From positions 558,001-622,000 of the forward strand of contig JAFEAQ010000004.1 of NCBI GenBank assembly GCA_018266295.1: a DNA stretch of 64,000 nucleotides, in the 5' to 3' direction. The notes under the pieces were generated by a model. The model had not been told where the DNA came from, did no database searches, and saw nothing but the letters and a program-made list of their open reading frames with translations. A program made the position numbers and the translations under genes. Position 1 is the first letter of the stretch. Every line of letters starts with the position of its first letter. This stretch comes from Bdellovibrionales bacterium. GTDB lineage: Bacteria; Bdellovibrionota; Bdellovibrionia; Bdellovibrionales; Bdellovibrionaceae. This document shows, one piece after another, positions 9,343 through 19,037 of the stretch.

Positions 9343-9359
9343 CTCCCGCAACGCGGGAG
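9343..9359 (+). other. Hairpin in the rpsU leader
   Basis: CTCCCGC (9343-9349) pairs with GCGGGAG (9353-9359) around a 3-base loop, 36 bases before the rpsU start. There is no T run. It may be a 5' UTR structure of the rpsU-yqeY-dnaG-rpoD message. Confidence 0.35.
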
Positions 9360-9394
9360 CATTTCCGACACGCGTGAGAGGCAGGTGATTTTCA

Positions 9395-9598
9395 GTGTCA
9401 ATGACGAAAATCAAAGACGGAGAAAGCTTTGAATCAGCATTCCGCAGATTTAAAAAATCTTGCGAAAAAGCGGGCATTCTTTCTGAAGTTAAAAAACGTG
9501 AGCATTTCGAAAAGCCAAGCGTTCGCTTGAAAAAGAAATCAATGGCTGCTCGTAAACGCGCGATGAAGAAATCTAGAAAAGGCTGGGGCAACGACTAA
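9395..9598 (+). CDS. rpsU: 30S ribosomal protein bS21
   Basis: 67 residues, highly basic, with the S21 pattern ([19 protein letters not shown] then [16 protein letters not shown] and a basic tail). bS21 binds near the anti-Shine-Dalgarno region of 16S rRNA and helps initiation. GTG 9395 fits the upstream GCAGGTGA; ATG 9401 is an alternative. It leads the macromolecular-synthesis operon with yqeY, dnaG and rpoD, as in many Proteobacteria where rpsU-dnaG-rpoD are linked. Confidence 0.95.
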   Translation: MSMTKIKDGESFESAFRRFKKSCEKAGILSEVKKREHFEKPSVRLKKKSMAARKRAMKKSRKGWGND

Positions 9599-9616
9599 GC
9601 CTAGCGGAGGTTTCTA

Positions 9617-10063
9617 ATGGAAATCAGAGATCAGATCATGGCCGACGTGAAGGAGGCCATGAAAAGTAAAGATCAACTTAAACTCAACACTTTGCGATTC
9701 CTTCAAGCTGCGGTGAAAAACCGTGAGATTGAACTTCGCCCCAACCCGATCAACTCTGACGAAGTCATGGGCGTGATCAAAAAGTTGGTGAAGCAAAGAA
9801 AAGAATCGATTGAGCAATACCAAAACGGTGGCCGCCAAGATCTTGCAGATCAAGAAGCCGCTGAATTGAAAGTACTTGAGGGCTATCTGCCAGCTCAAAT
9901 GGGCAGAGATCAAATCGAGAAGGTTGTCACGGAAGTGATTGCAGCTCTCGGTGCGAAAACTGTGAAAGACATGGGTCCTGTTATGAAGGAAGTCATTGCT
10001 CGCACAGCCGGTACTGCCGACAACAAAACAGTCAGCGAAGTTATTAAGTCTAAACTTACTTAA
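9617..10063 (+). CDS. yqeY: YqeY/GatB-like protein
   Basis: 148 residues matching the YqeY family: N-terminal MEIRDQIMADVKEAMKSKD, LNTLRFLQAAVKNREIE, and a C-terminal tRNA-binding-like domain similar to the tail of GatB (LPAQM, VKDMGPVMKEV). A good ribosome binding site (GGAGG) precedes the ATG. YqeY proteins are often next to rpsU and are thought to act in tRNA-dependent amidation or tRNA binding; the exact function is not established. It lies between rpsU and dnaG. Confidence 0.93.
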   Translation: MEIRDQIMADVKEAMKSKDQLKLNTLRFLQAAVKNREIELRPNPINSDEVMGVIKKLVKQRKESIEQYQNGGRQDLADQEAAELKVLEGYLPAQMGRDQIEKVVTEVIAALGAKTVKDMGPVMKEVIARTAGTADNKTVSEVIKSKLT

Positions 10064-10108
10064 TTTTGAGTCGCCTCAATGAGGCGCTTAATTGACGAGC
10101 GGAGTTGC

Positions 10109-12031
10109 ATGAAATTTTCTCCAGAGTTTATTGAGAAGGTCCGTGATTCTAGTAATCTCGTCGACATCATCTCTCAGTACACACAGTTGAAACCTACGGG
10201 AAGCGGCCTTATGGGCCGCTGTCCTTTTCCGGACCATCAAGAAAAGACGCCGAGCTTTTCTGTATCCGAAACCAAGCAGGTGTATCACTGCTTCGGTTGT
10301 CATAAAAAAGGCAACATCTTTACGTTCCTTCAAAACTATCAGGGCATGAGCTTTCCTGAGGCTATCGAGTATCTTGCGAACCGCGCAGGAATTCCGATGC
10401 CTGAGAAAAACTCTGGCAATGATGAGCAGTTTGATCGCGCGAAAGAGCGTAAGAAGCTCCTCAATCGCGTGAACCAGCTGGCGAACTATTATTTCGGCGA
10501 GCAGCTGAAACGCGTGAACGCCGACCATCCGGTGAAGAAGTACATCGCGAAGCGCGGGCTCTCGCAAGAGGTCCTCGATGCTTTCCAGATCGGCTATGCG
10601 ACACCGGACTGGGATGGATTGGTTAAATATTTAGAGTCTAAAAAAGTGCCGATGGATTTGGTCGAGGAAGCTCGTCTGGCCAAAGCCCGCTCGGGTGGGA
10701 AAACCGGCTACTTTGATATCTTCCGTGACCGCTTGATGTTCCCGATTCTGAACCCGATGGGCGAGCCCGTCGCGTTCGGCGGACGTATCATTGAACAGGG
10801 TGAACCCAAATATTTGAATTCGCCAGAGACGCCTGTATTCGTTAAGGGGAAAATTCTTTACGGATTGGCGCAAACTGCGCGCTATATACGAACCGAAGAC
10901 CAAGCCATCATTGTCGAAGGATATATGGACTTGGTTTCCTTGTATCAGGCAGGCATTCGTAATGCGGCGGCGACCATGGGGACGGCTTTGACGCCGGACC
11001 ATGGAAAACTTTTAAAGCGCATGACTAAGAATGTGGTGGTCTTGTTTGACGGCGATTCCGCCGGGCAAGAGGCTGCAGAACGGAGTCTTCCGATCCTACT
11101 TTCGGCCGATGTCCATCCGAAAGGCCTTACGTTGCCGGACGGAATGGATCCCGATGACTTTGTGAAAGCAAAGGGTGCGGATGCTCTCCGTGACCTCATG
11201 GCGAAAGCTCCAGACTTGTTTGTTTTAATTTTGCAGCGTTGGATGGAAGACTATCGTGGTGAGGCTTCGCAAAAGGTGAAGCTTTGCGATCAGTTGAAAC
11301 CCGTCCTCGAGACCATTCCTGATTCGCGATTACAGGATCTTTACCTTCAGGAAGCGGCCCGTCGTATGAGTGTGCCATCGACTTGGTTGAAGGAAGCTTT
11401 GTTTAAAACCAGTGGAAAACTTGCAGCCGAGGCGCAAAATATTCGACGTGAAAATTCCGTCAACTCGCAAAGACCGGCTCCGCAAGGTGGCACAGCGTAT
11501 GCAACAAACAGCTCAATGGCATCCGTGAGAGGAAATTCGGCAGCTTCAGAGGCGCCAACATCTTCTTCTGAGCCAAAAACTGTGCCAAATACTCCGAGAT
11601 TTATTCTGAAGGGTGCGCCTAAACCGGAAATTTTGCTCATGGGACTTGTACTCAAAAGTCGTGCCAACTTCGATGCATTTTTGAAGGAAAACGTGAGTGA
11701 AACTCTCTCGCATCCGGCAGTCATTGAGATCTTGAAGAAAGCGACCGATGTCTATAGACAAGATCCTAATAAATTTGATAAATTGACCAGTCTTCTCGTA
11801 TCATTTGTGGATCATCCTGAAGTGCTTTTCGTGAATGAAAATGCCAACGAGTCATTTGACGAGGACAGTGAACGAAAACTTTTAAGAGATGTGTTTAAAA
11901 GAGTTCGCGACAACAGCTTGAAAGAGCAGGCGAAAAAATTAGCAAGAGATCTGAAAGCAGATCCAAGCGCCGAGAAGCTGGAACAGATTATGAACATTCA
12001 AAGAAACCGACACTCTTTGAATAAAAATTAG
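10109..12031 (+). CDS. dnaG: DNA primase
   Basis: About 640 residues. The N-terminal CHC2 zinc-binding domain has Cys38, His43, Cys61 and Cys64. The Toprim catalytic core contains the IIVEGYMD and VVLFDGDSAGQEAA motifs that hold the catalytic Glu and Asp residues. A Ser/Pro/Thr-rich linker leads to a C-terminal helicase-interaction domain. ATG 10109 follows GGAG and gives the normal primase N-terminus; an earlier frame start at 10079 has no support. It makes RNA primers at the replication fork together with DnaB. Third gene of the rpsU operon. Confidence 0.96.
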   Translation: MKFSPEFIEKVRDSSNLVDIISQYTQLKPTGSGLMGRCPFPDHQEKTPSFSVSETKQVYHCFGCHKKGNIFTFLQNYQGMSFPEAIEYLANRAGIPMPEKNSGNDEQFDRAKERKKLLNRVNQLANYYFGEQLKRVNADHPVKKYIAKRGLSQEVLDAFQIGYATPDWDGLVKYLESKKVPMDLVEEARLAKARSGGKTGYFDIFRDRLMFPILNPMGEPVAFGGRIIEQGEPKYLNSPETPVFVKGKILYGLAQTARYIRTEDQAIIVEGYMDLVSLYQAGIRNAAATMGTALTPDHGKLLKRMTKNVVVLFDGDSAGQEAAERSLPILLSADVHPKGLTLPDGMDPDDFVKAKGADALRDLMAKAPDLFVLILQRWMEDYRGEASQKVKLCDQLKPVLETIPDSRLQDLYLQEAARRMSVPSTWLKEALFKTSGKLAAEAQNIRRENSVNSQRPAPQGGTAYATNSSMASVRGNSAASEAPTSSSEPKTVPNTPRFILKGAPKPEILLMGLVLKSRANFDAFLKENVSETLSHPAVIEILKKATDVYRQDPNKFDKLTSLLVSFVDHPEVLFVNENANESFDEDSERKLLRDVFKRVRDNSLKEQAKKLARDLKADPSAEKLEQIMNIQRNRHSLNKN

Positions 12032-12115
12032 TCTGAAGTACTTGTCGGACGTACAGCCAAAATCGATTTTTAAATTTTAGTTTTTAAAGCACGTGAATAG
12101 AAGAATGGGGTATCA

Positions 12116-13942
12116 ATGAAATCAAACACTCCGAATGCCAATGTGAAAGAACCGGTAAAAGTTCTCGCAGTGGCAGAGCAAGAAGCTTTGATCAAAGAAG
12201 AGATCCAGAAGTTTATCAAGCTCGCGAAAGAGAAAGGCACTCTGACAATCGAAGAGATCAATGATCTTCTTCCGCCAGAGATCATTGCGCCTTCCGTACT
12301 TGATTCCTTCATGCAAGGTCTCGAAGCCAGCGGTGTTGTTATCACTGAGCTGGTTGAAACAGCTAAGGAAGAGGGCGAAGGCTCTTTCCTTGCTGATCCA
12401 GATAAAGAAGATGAAGAAGCAGACGAAGACGAAATCGCCGAGAGCGAAGACGTTAAGGGCAACGACCCTGTTCGTTTGTATTTGCGCAAAATGGGTAGCG
12501 TATCCCTTCTCACTCGTGAGGGTGAGGTTGAGATCGCCCGTCGTATCGAAAAAGGGGAGCGTGAGATCGTTAAGGCGATCCTCTTGTCACCTTTGGGTAC
12601 CTACGAAATCATCCAGCTCGGTAAGCGCTTGGATGAAGGCCGTATCAAAGTTAAATCGATCTTCCGCGGTCTGGAAGACGAAGAAACTCAATACGACGAA
12701 AAGGAATACATCGATAAAATTCATGAGCTCATCGGTACAGTGACTGCTTACCACGAGTCTGTGAAAAAATATTTCGACATCCTTCGTAAAGAAGAAACCA
12801 ACACACCAGCTCGTAAAGCGGCGATGGATGAGTTGTTGAAAGTGAACGACAAGTTGATGGCAAGTTTCGAGTCCATTAACTTCAACCGTAAGACAATCAA
12901 CCGCATCGTGATCAAGTTTAAAAACTTGGTGGGCCGTATGTCGACTCTTCGCCGTCGTATCAAAGATGGTACGGAGAGAACATTCTCTAAAGACGTGCCA
13001 ACACTCGTTGAGCGTTTGAAGCTCATCGATGGTAACGAAAAAGAACTCACGAAGATGACTCGTGAGACCGGTTTGAACTACAACAAGTTCCGTTCATATG
13101 CTCTTCAAGCTCAAGAGGCTCAACGCCGCTTGCAACGTTTGGACAGCGAAACTGAGATGAACTTCCGTTGGATCCAAGACACTTACACAGCTATCTGGAA
13201 AGGTGAGCGTGAGGCTGACTTGGCGAAATCTGAACTCGTTGAAGCAAACTTGCGTCTCGTGGTTTCTATCGCTAAGAAGTACACAAACCGCGGTCTTCAA
13301 TTCTTGGATTTGATCCAAGAAGGTAACATCGGTTTGATGAAAGCCGTTGATAAGTTCGAATACCGTCGTGGTTACAAGTTCTCAACTTATGCGACTTGGT
13401 GGATCCGTCAGGCGATCACTCGTGCGATTGCCGATCAGGCGCGTACGATTCGTATCCCTGTTCACATGATCGAAACGATCAATAAACTTGTTCGTACTTC
13501 TCGTTATCTCGTTCAAGAGCTTGGCCGTGAGCCAATCCCTGAAGAGATCGCAGAGAAAATGGATATGCCGGTGGATAAAGTTCGCAAGGTTCTCAAAATT
13601 GCGAAAGAGCCTATCTCTTTGGAAACTCCAGTGGGTGAAGAAGAAGATTCTCATCTCGGGGACTTTATCGAAGATAAAAAGGTTATCAATCCAGCTGAAG
13701 CCATCGTGAACTTGAACTTGGCTGAACAAACTCGCCGTGTGCTTTCTACTCTCACTCCGCGTGAAGAGAAAGTATTGCGTATGCGTTTCGGTATCGGTGA
13801 AGAATCTGACCATACTTTGGAAGAAGTAGGTCAAGACTTCAACGTAACCCGTGAGCGTATTCGTCAGATCGAGGCGAAGGCGTTGCGCAAGCTTCGTCAC
13901 CCAAGCCGCAGCAATAAGCTGAAGGCATTCATCGACGGGTAG
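12116..13942 (+). CDS. rpoD: Primary sigma factor sigma-70
   Basis: 608 residues. Region 1.1 is at the N-terminus ([20 protein letters not shown]), followed by an acidic stretch and region 1.2 ([12 protein letters not shown]). A large non-conserved region follows. Region 2 is nearly universal ([19 protein letters not shown], then [15 protein letters not shown]). Region 3 and region 4.2 ([18 protein letters not shown]) complete the protein. It directs RNA polymerase to housekeeping promoters. It sits at the end of the rpsU-yqeY-dnaG unit, followed by a strong terminator. Confidence 0.97.
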   Translation: MKSNTPNANVKEPVKVLAVAEQEALIKEEIQKFIKLAKEKGTLTIEEINDLLPPEIIAPSVLDSFMQGLEASGVVITELVETAKEEGEGSFLADPDKEDEEADEDEIAESEDVKGNDPVRLYLRKMGSVSLLTREGEVEIARRIEKGEREIVKAILLSPLGTYEIIQLGKRLDEGRIKVKSIFRGLEDEETQYDEKEYIDKIHELIGTVTAYHESVKKYFDILRKEETNTPARKAAMDELLKVNDKLMASFESINFNRKTINRIVIKFKNLVGRMSTLRRRIKDGTERTFSKDVPTLVERLKLIDGNEKELTKMTRETGLNYNKFRSYALQAQEAQRRLQRLDSETEMNFRWIQDTYTAIWKGEREADLAKSELVEANLRLVVSIAKKYTNRGLQFLDLIQEGNIGLMKAVDKFEYRRGYKFSTYATWWIRQAITRAIADQARTIRIPVHMIETINKLVRTSRYLVQELGREPIPEEIAEKMDMPVDKVRKVLKIAKEPISLETPVGEEEDSHLGDFIEDKKVINPAEAIVNLNLAEQTRRVLSTLTPREEKVLRMRFGIGEESDHTLEEVGQDFNVTRERIRQIEAKALRKLRHPSRSNKLKAFIDG

Positions 13943-13973
13943 TAAAGTAATAAAAGTATTTTTACTTTGTGCA

Positions 13974-14001
13974 GGGAAGGTGGAAACACCTTCCCTTTTT
14001 T
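13974..14001 (+). terminator. Terminator after rpoD
   Basis: GGGAAGGTG (13974-13982) pairs perfectly with CACCTTCCC (13987-13995) across a GAAA tetraloop, followed by a T run. Confidence 0.93.
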
Positions 14002-14122
14002 ATTTTAACACAAAGTCTAGTTCGCGTTTGTCCTCGCGCAGAAGATATTGTCGTCTCTTAAACGCGGGCATACGATTTCCGCATCAACATAGTTTCACCG
14101 CTATCACTTAGGAGGATACATC

Positions 14123-14989
14123 ATGAAACTTCTTGCACTTGCAACGATCACTCTTGCTTCTGTTTCTGCACTTGCAGCAGGCAAATCTACTACTGAGTAC
14201 TACTACCAACCATCTGCTGGTGTAAACGCAGTCACGGCAACTTACAAAATGGATATTTCACCAGGTAAAACAGAAACTAGCGGCGTTGAGAGCGATGACA
14301 AAAGCGAAATGAGCGACATCTATTTGAACTATGCTTATGGTTTAAATGATAACAACGCTCTTGGTGCAGAGCTTTTCTTTGGCTCTAATAAGCAAACTAA
14401 AGGAGCTAACTCTCATACTGCAAATGGTATGGGCGATCTTCACTTGTTCTACAAAGGTTTCACAGATATGTGGCACTATGGTGCTGACTTGGGTATCAAC
14501 ACTGCGAAAATCAAGACGGACACGACTGGCAACTTCGTAGACAACCGTTCTACTGGTGGCATGTCTTTGAAAGTGAATGGCGGTCTTTTGATGAGCAGTG
14601 GTGCTCTGAACTACGGTGCTGATTTGTCCTATGTAATGGCATTTGAGCGCAGCGTAGATAGCACTACAGACATTAAAGTTACCGGTGGCAATGTTTTGAA
14701 ACTGGCTCCATTCGTCGAGTACAACTGGGGTATGGGTTTTGTCGGCGCCGAGCTTTCTTACAACACAGTAAGCGATGTTACGACGAAAGTCTCTGGCTCT
14801 GATTCAACTTCGAAAGTTGCAAGTTTCACAGGCCTTTTGGCATACGGTACTTTCGACTTCAACGACATGTTCACAGGCGTTTTGGGTTTGGGCATGGAAA
14901 TGCACCAAGATGTTACTCAATCTAATGGCGATAAAGATAAAGCTTACACTGAAACAGTTGCGAACCTTGGCGTTCGTATGACTTTCTAA
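14123..14989 (+). CDS. Outer-membrane beta-barrel-like secreted protein
   Basis: 288 residues. The signal peptide ends in SALAAG. The mature protein alternates hydrophobic and polar residues, has many Gly/Tyr/Asn-rich turns, and ends in VRMTF with a terminal Phe, typical of outer-membrane barrels recognised by Bam. There are no Cys. The ribosome binding site AGGAGG is strong and a clean terminator follows, so it is monocistronic and probably well expressed. Function unknown; it could be a small porin or an abundant structural barrel. Confidence 0.75.
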   Translation: MKLLALATITLASVSALAAGKSTTEYYYQPSAGVNAVTATYKMDISPGKTETSGVESDDKSEMSDIYLNYAYGLNDNNALGAELFFGSNKQTKGANSHTANGMGDLHLFYKGFTDMWHYGADLGINTAKIKTDTTGNFVDNRSTGGMSLKVNGGLLMSSGALNYGADLSYVMAFERSVDSTTDIKVTGGNVLKLAPFVEYNWGMGFVGAELSYNTVSDVTTKVSGSDSTSKVASFTGLLAYGTFDFNDMFTGVLGLGMEMHQDVTQSNGDKDKAYTETVANLGVRMTF

Positions 14990-15020
14990 TTTGATTTTAG
15001 ATCAAATAGGAAACTATTAA

Positions 15021-15046
15021 GGGAGACTTCGGTCTCCCTTTTTTAT
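15021..15046 (+). terminator. Terminator after the barrel protein
   Basis: GGGAGAC (15021-15027) and GTCTCCC (15032-15038) close a stable TTCG tetraloop, followed by TTTTTT. Confidence 0.93.
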
Positions 15047-15157
15047 TGTCCGAAATAAGGGCATTAATTCCGGAATCGGACGGGTAAACAGAAGAAATTC
15101 GTTATGACTCGGGCATTGTTGTTGCTCTGATAAAGGCTTTCAACGAAAGTAGTGTCT

Positions 15158-16699
15158 ATGCAATCCGCCACTTCTGTGCCATTTGAACATCTTCTCCAAC
15201 AATCGTTTCTGCTGCCTTCTTTCCGTGGCGGGCAACGCGAGATCATTTCTGCAATTTTGGCGAAAAAAGATGTCATGGCAGTATTGCCGACGGGCGGGGG
15301 AAAGTCCCTCTGCTATCAGTTCCCGGCGGTCTATACTCAACAGCTTGTGGTGGTGATTTCTCCGCTGATTGCTTTGATGAAAGATCAAGTGATGAATCTG
15401 CAGCGCCAAGGGATTGCCGCCGGTTGCTTGCACTCCGGTCAGTCTGATTTAGAAAAGCGGGCGATCTTTGCTGAAATCAATAAGGGCGGCGCTTTTCTGC
15501 TTTATCTTTCTCCTGAGCGTGTTCAGAAAGAAGGGTTTCAGAAGTGGATTCAAGGCCGTCAGATTGCTCTCTTTGCGGTCGATGAAGCCCATTGCGTTTC
15601 TCAATGGGGTCATGACTTCCGTGAAGAGTACGGTCAGCTGAAAGTTCTGAAAACACTTCGCCCGGATGTGCCTATTCTGGCTTTGACGGCGTCGGCGACT
15701 CCGACGGTGCTTGCCGATGTTTCTAAAAACTTGGGTCTGGTGAATCCAGAACGTATGGTTCATGGATTCTATCGTAATAATCTTTACTATCAGGTTGAAC
15801 AGTGCGGGGATGAAGACGCAAAACTCTTGATGTTGATGCAAGCAATTCGCCAGACGCCAACAGGCAGAATCATCGTTTATTGCGGCACTCGCCGGGTGAC
15901 TGAAGAGCTTTCAGGCGCATTGTCACGTACGTTTGATCAGGTTGGTTTTTATCACGCAGGGCTTGCGACCGAAGAGCGCACTGAAACACAAGAGGCTTAT
16001 GCACGCGGGGATTTGCGAATCCTTGTTGCAACCAATGCTTTCGGGATGGGGATTGACCAGCCGGATGTGCGTCTTGTGGTGCACTTCCAAATGCCGGCGA
16101 ATATCGATTCTCTTTATCAGGAAATGGGCCGTGCGGGTCGTGATGGTAAACATTCTACATGCTTGATGCTTTATGCGAAGAAAGATAAAGGGCTTCAGTC
16201 CTACTTCATTGATAATTCGGATGCGCCGAAAGCGATCAAAAGTGCGCGCTGGAGAAATTTAGAAGCTTTAGTGAATTACTCCGAAGGCGGTGAGTGTCGG
16301 CATGCAGAGATTCTGACTTACTATAAGGATTCTCAGCGTATTGAGAGCTGTGGTCACTGCGATAGCTGTGATCCAAAATCTGAGCGTCGTGTGCAGAAAC
16401 CAGCGAAACCTGTTGTGACTAAACTCGTGAAACCGAAATCACGCAAATCGAAATCGGGTGCTGAGGAAGTTGAACTTGATGATATTCAAGAGCAACGTTT
16501 TGAGAATCTCCGTCGCTGGAGAAAAGCGAAAGCTCAAGAGCTCGATGTTCCAGCCTTCGTGGTGTTCAGTGATCAGACTTTGAAGCAATTGGCGTTAAAG
16601 AACCCGCAGAATATTACAGACCTAGAAGATATCTATGGTATCGGCGAATCTAAGATCGAGAAGTTCGGCTGGGATCTCCTTGCCGAACTTCAGGGTTAG
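15158..16699 (+). CDS. recQ: RecQ-family ATP-dependent DNA helicase (short form)
   Basis: About 513 residues. Helicase motifs in order: PTGGGKS (motif I), VDEAHC (motif II, DExH type), LTASAT (motif III), ATNAFGMGIDQPDVR (motif V) and QEMGRAGRDG (motif VI). The zinc site has one Cys at about 380 and three Cys in the SCGHCDSC cluster at about 398-404. A Lys/Ser/Pro-rich linker follows and then an HRDC domain (about 443-513). The winged-helix part of the RQC region found in E. coli RecQ (609 residues) appears to be missing. ATG 15158 has GAAAG 8 bases upstream; GTG 15152 is the alternative. Acts in recombination and repair of stalled forks. Confidence 0.92.
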   Translation: MQSATSVPFEHLLQQSFLLPSFRGGQREIISAILAKKDVMAVLPTGGGKSLCYQFPAVYTQQLVVVISPLIALMKDQVMNLQRQGIAAGCLHSGQSDLEKRAIFAEINKGGAFLLYLSPERVQKEGFQKWIQGRQIALFAVDEAHCVSQWGHDFREEYGQLKVLKTLRPDVPILALTASATPTVLADVSKNLGLVNPERMVHGFYRNNLYYQVEQCGDEDAKLLMLMQAIRQTPTGRIIVYCGTRRVTEELSGALSRTFDQVGFYHAGLATEERTETQEAYARGDLRILVATNAFGMGIDQPDVRLVVHFQMPANIDSLYQEMGRAGRDGKHSTCLMLYAKKDKGLQSYFIDNSDAPKAIKSARWRNLEALVNYSEGGECRHAEILTYYKDSQRIESCGHCDSCDPKSERRVQKPAKPVVTKLVKPKSRKSKSGAEEVELDDIQEQRFENLRRWRKAKAQELDVPAFVVFSDQTLKQLALKNPQNITDLEDIYGIGESKIEKFGWDLLAELQG

Positions 16700-16722
16700 A
16701 TCTCTGGTCCTTATCACATAGC

Positions 16723-17472
16723 CTATATTTGTTGTAACTGCTGAACGACCCATTGAGGGTCGTCTAACGGTAAATCATGTCCTGCCCATGGATGAAAATG
16801 AATCGGGCAGCCCCAAGCTTTAGCTAGATTTTTTGAGCAAGACACATTCACAAAATGATCATTTTCAGAGGCAAAAAGGATTACTGGTACCGGCGGCTCT
16901 GACGGGAAACTATAATTACCAGCCGCAACGAGTTGCTTAACAAAATTTGCTGGATGAACCGGATGGTCCTCAGACTCTTTTGTCCAATACGGCAGAGCAA
17001 ATTCGCGGCGCTCGGACGAGTTCGCGGTCATATTGAGGATCTCGCGCTCCATGTCTTCAGTTTTATAACGAGTTTTGTAACCTACAGCGAGGCCGAGCAT
17101 TTTTAAGTAATTGCCCGGGCGTAAGCGCTCGTAGAACTTAGAATACTTTGCAGAGCTAGAATTAATAAGTACCAACTGCTGAACTTCGGCAGGGTATTTG
17201 TCCGCCCATGCCGTTGCGATCATCGCGCCAAGAGAAATTGCAAAGATATGAACCTTTTCACCTTGCTGGATAAATTTGCTCTGGCGGCGGAGTTCCTCCA
17301 CCATCGTATCCATGTCAGTAGGGCTTTTCTCGTTATAGAGAGTGCCGTTGCCGGGGATCTCGATGAATTCAAAGTGATCGTTAGGGAAGGCCTTTTGCAG
17401 CGTTTGAGGTAGGTCGACCCAGTGGCCCACTCCTCTGACTAATCCACGAATTAGTATCCAGTTTCTTTGCAT
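16723..17472 (-). CDS. Alpha/beta hydrolase, cytoplasmic
   Basis: 249 residues with no signal peptide. The alpha/beta-hydrolase pattern includes the oxyanion region near LIRGLVRGVGHW, the nucleophile elbow AISLGA (first Gly of GxSxG replaced by Ala), an acidic residue in SENDHFV and the catalytic His in AGHDLP. This places it among BioH- or esterase-like enzymes; the substrate cannot be told. It converges with recQ, leaving only 23 bases between the stop codons. Confidence 0.8.
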   Translation of the reverse strand: MQRNWILIRGLVRGVGHWVDLPQTLQKAFPNDHFEFIEIPGNGTLYNEKSPTDMDTMVEELRRQSKFIQQGEKVHIFAISLGAMIATAWADKYPAEVQQLVLINSSSAKYSKFYERLRPGNYLKMLGLAVGYKTRYKTEDMEREILNMTANSSERREFALPYWTKESEDHPVHPANFVKQLVAAGNYSFPSEPPVPVILFASENDHFVNVSCSKNLAKAWGCPIHFHPWAGHDLPLDDPQWVVQQLQQI

Positions 17473-17505
17473 GTTTTTATTTTTTATTAGACCAGGGCGC
17501 GAGTC

Positions 17506-17543
17506 AAAAAAAAAGCCGATAGCTTTTGGCTACCGGCTTTTGA
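17506..17543 (-). terminator. Terminator after the glycine-zipper protein (minus strand)
   Basis: Read on the minus strand, AAAAGCCGGTAGC pairs with GCTATCGGCTTTT (one mismatch) around CAAAA, followed by a run of T (A run at 17506-17514 on plus). Confidence 0.85.
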
Positions 17544-17562
17544 AAAGCTTGTTTACTAGCTC

Positions 17563-18600
17563 TTAGAACTGAGTCACGAAAAGTTGCGGGTAGCCTTCAC
17601 GTGAAGTCACGTTGACAACAACGTCGGCGAATGCACCGTAAGACTCTGCACGGATATCGATAGCAGAGATGCGATCGTTACGATTGACGTAAGCACCCAC
17701 TGTCGCGTTCTGACCTAGAACTGGAGTGTTAGACAATTCGTAGATTGGCATACGTTGACCGTAGTCAGTGACCAAAGCAGCTTCATGCAATTGAACGTTC
17801 GCACGCAATACACGAAGTTCTACGTTTGTCAGAGACATCGGTTGTTGCAACTGAATGCGGTACCAACGACCACCACCCTGACGAGTGATTTGGTTGATTT
17901 GCGCTGAGCCAGTGTACTGACCGTATCCAGGAGGTGGAGGCGGAGGAGTTGGACGACCTGGGTATGGAGGTGGGTAGCCTGGACCTGGGCGACCCGGTCC
18001 TGGGCCCGGACGACCTGGATAACCTGGGCCTGGGCGGCCTGGACCATGACCTGGACCTGGGTATCTTGGTGGACGGTATTGATCAAGACCGGCTTGATCG
18101 TAACGAACTTCTTCACGACGAGTTTCATACCAAGAACCATCTTGGCGTGAGCAAGCTACGCCAGAGGTGCTTTCTTGGCGGCCACCTGCATAGATCACGC
18201 TTTGGTATTCACGGCAGTATTCGCCAGTGCGGTAGTTGTACCCTTCACGAGTAGATGTGAAGCTTCCGCGTGCGCCGGTGCGGGAACCATAACGGCCACC
18301 ATCCCAGTTAACGCTTTGACCGATTTGATTTTCAAGACAGCTTCTTTGAGCATCGCCCAACGCGCGGCGATCTGCATCGTCAAGATCACGACCAACGTTA
18401 CCGCCGATCATTGAACCTGCGATAGCACCGATGATCGTGGCAGCTGTTTTACCGTTACCGCCGCCGATTTGGCTGCCGATAACTCCACCGATAACACCAC
18501 CGATGATATTACCGACTTCTTCTTTGCCGGCGAATGCTGGTGATGCTGATTGCAAAACAGTGGCTGCGATCAGAGTTCCGAGTAAAGCTTGTTTCTTCAT
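17563..18600 (-). CDS. Glycine-zipper surface protein with Pro/Gly-rich repeat region
   Basis: 345 residues. The signal peptide ends in SPAFA. A glycine-zipper 2TM segment at about 27-72 has many GG/GxxxG (IIGGVIGGVIGSQIGGG, then a second run). A 17-kDa-surface-antigen-like Cys-containing region (about 80-165) follows. Next is a Pro/Gly-rich stretch with repeated PGPG/RPGPGYP units (about 178-225), then a beta-rich C-terminal domain (about 230-345). GGAG precedes the ATG. Proteins with this zipper usually insert in or span the outer membrane. The Pro/Gly region looks like a flexible or elastic spacer; the C-terminal domain may be a ligand or structural domain. Function unknown. Confidence 0.8.
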   Translation of the reverse strand: MKKQALLGTLIAATVLQSASPAFAGKEEVGNIIGGVIGGVIGSQIGGGNGKTAATIIGAIAGSMIGGNVGRDLDDADRRALGDAQRSCLENQIGQSVNWDGGRYGSRTGARGSFTSTREGYNYRTGEYCREYQSVIYAGGRQESTSGVACSRQDGSWYETRREEVRYDQAGLDQYRPPRYPGPGHGPGRPGPGYPGRPGPGPGRPGPGYPPPYPGRPTPPPPPPGYGQYTGSAQINQITRQGGGRWYRIQLQQPMSLTNVELRVLRANVQLHEAALVTDYGQRMPIYELSNTPVLGQNATVGAYVNRNDRISAIDIRAESYGAFADVVVNVTSREGYPQLFVTQF

Positions 18601-18818
18601 TTCTGTGGCTCCTTCAAAATAAGGTATAAAAAGTTACCAAGCGTTTTAGACGATGGACACTACTCCACAATTTGTGCCAAGTAAAATGGAGCCAAAATGG
18701 CCTAGGTAGCTAATTCAATTCGAGTTTTTCTCATGTGGCGGGGGCTCGTGTTGCATGCCGGAAGGTGTTGCTAAATATCTGATTTTTGGTAGTTTTGAGG
18801 GAACTAATCTGTCTCGAT

Positions 18819-18895
18819 GGGGGGCTAGCTTAGTTGGTTAAAGCAGCCGGCTCATAACCGGCGGATCGGGGGTTCAAGTCCCTCGCCCCCTACCA
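18819..18895 (+). tRNA. tRNA with CAT anticodon (Met elongator or Ile2)
   Basis: 77 bases including an encoded CCA end. Acceptor stem of 7 bp (first pair G1-U72), D arm GCTTAGTTGGTTAAAGC, anticodon stem GCCGG/CCGGC with loop CTCATAA, T stem GGGGG/CCCTC with TTCAAGT loop, discriminator A. A CAU anticodon is shared by elongator Met tRNA and the lysidine-modified Ile2 tRNA. The CTCATAA loop fits either, and I cannot separate them by eye. The G1-U72 pair is unusual. Confidence 0.95.
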
Positions 18896-19037
18896 TTTAC
18901 AATTTTGGTGTCAGACTGTCGCCTGAGTCCAAGCTGGACAAAAGTCCTAAGGCCCACTCCTGGGCTCCATTGGAAATTTTAAGCTTTAAATTAATTTTGT
19001 TTAATTATTTAGAATCAATATTCCGATGGAAAATAGT

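Noticed and set aside
17930-18070. GC-rich tandem repeats that could be a minisatellite
   Set aside because: They encode the Pro/Gly-rich spacer of the glycine-zipper protein.
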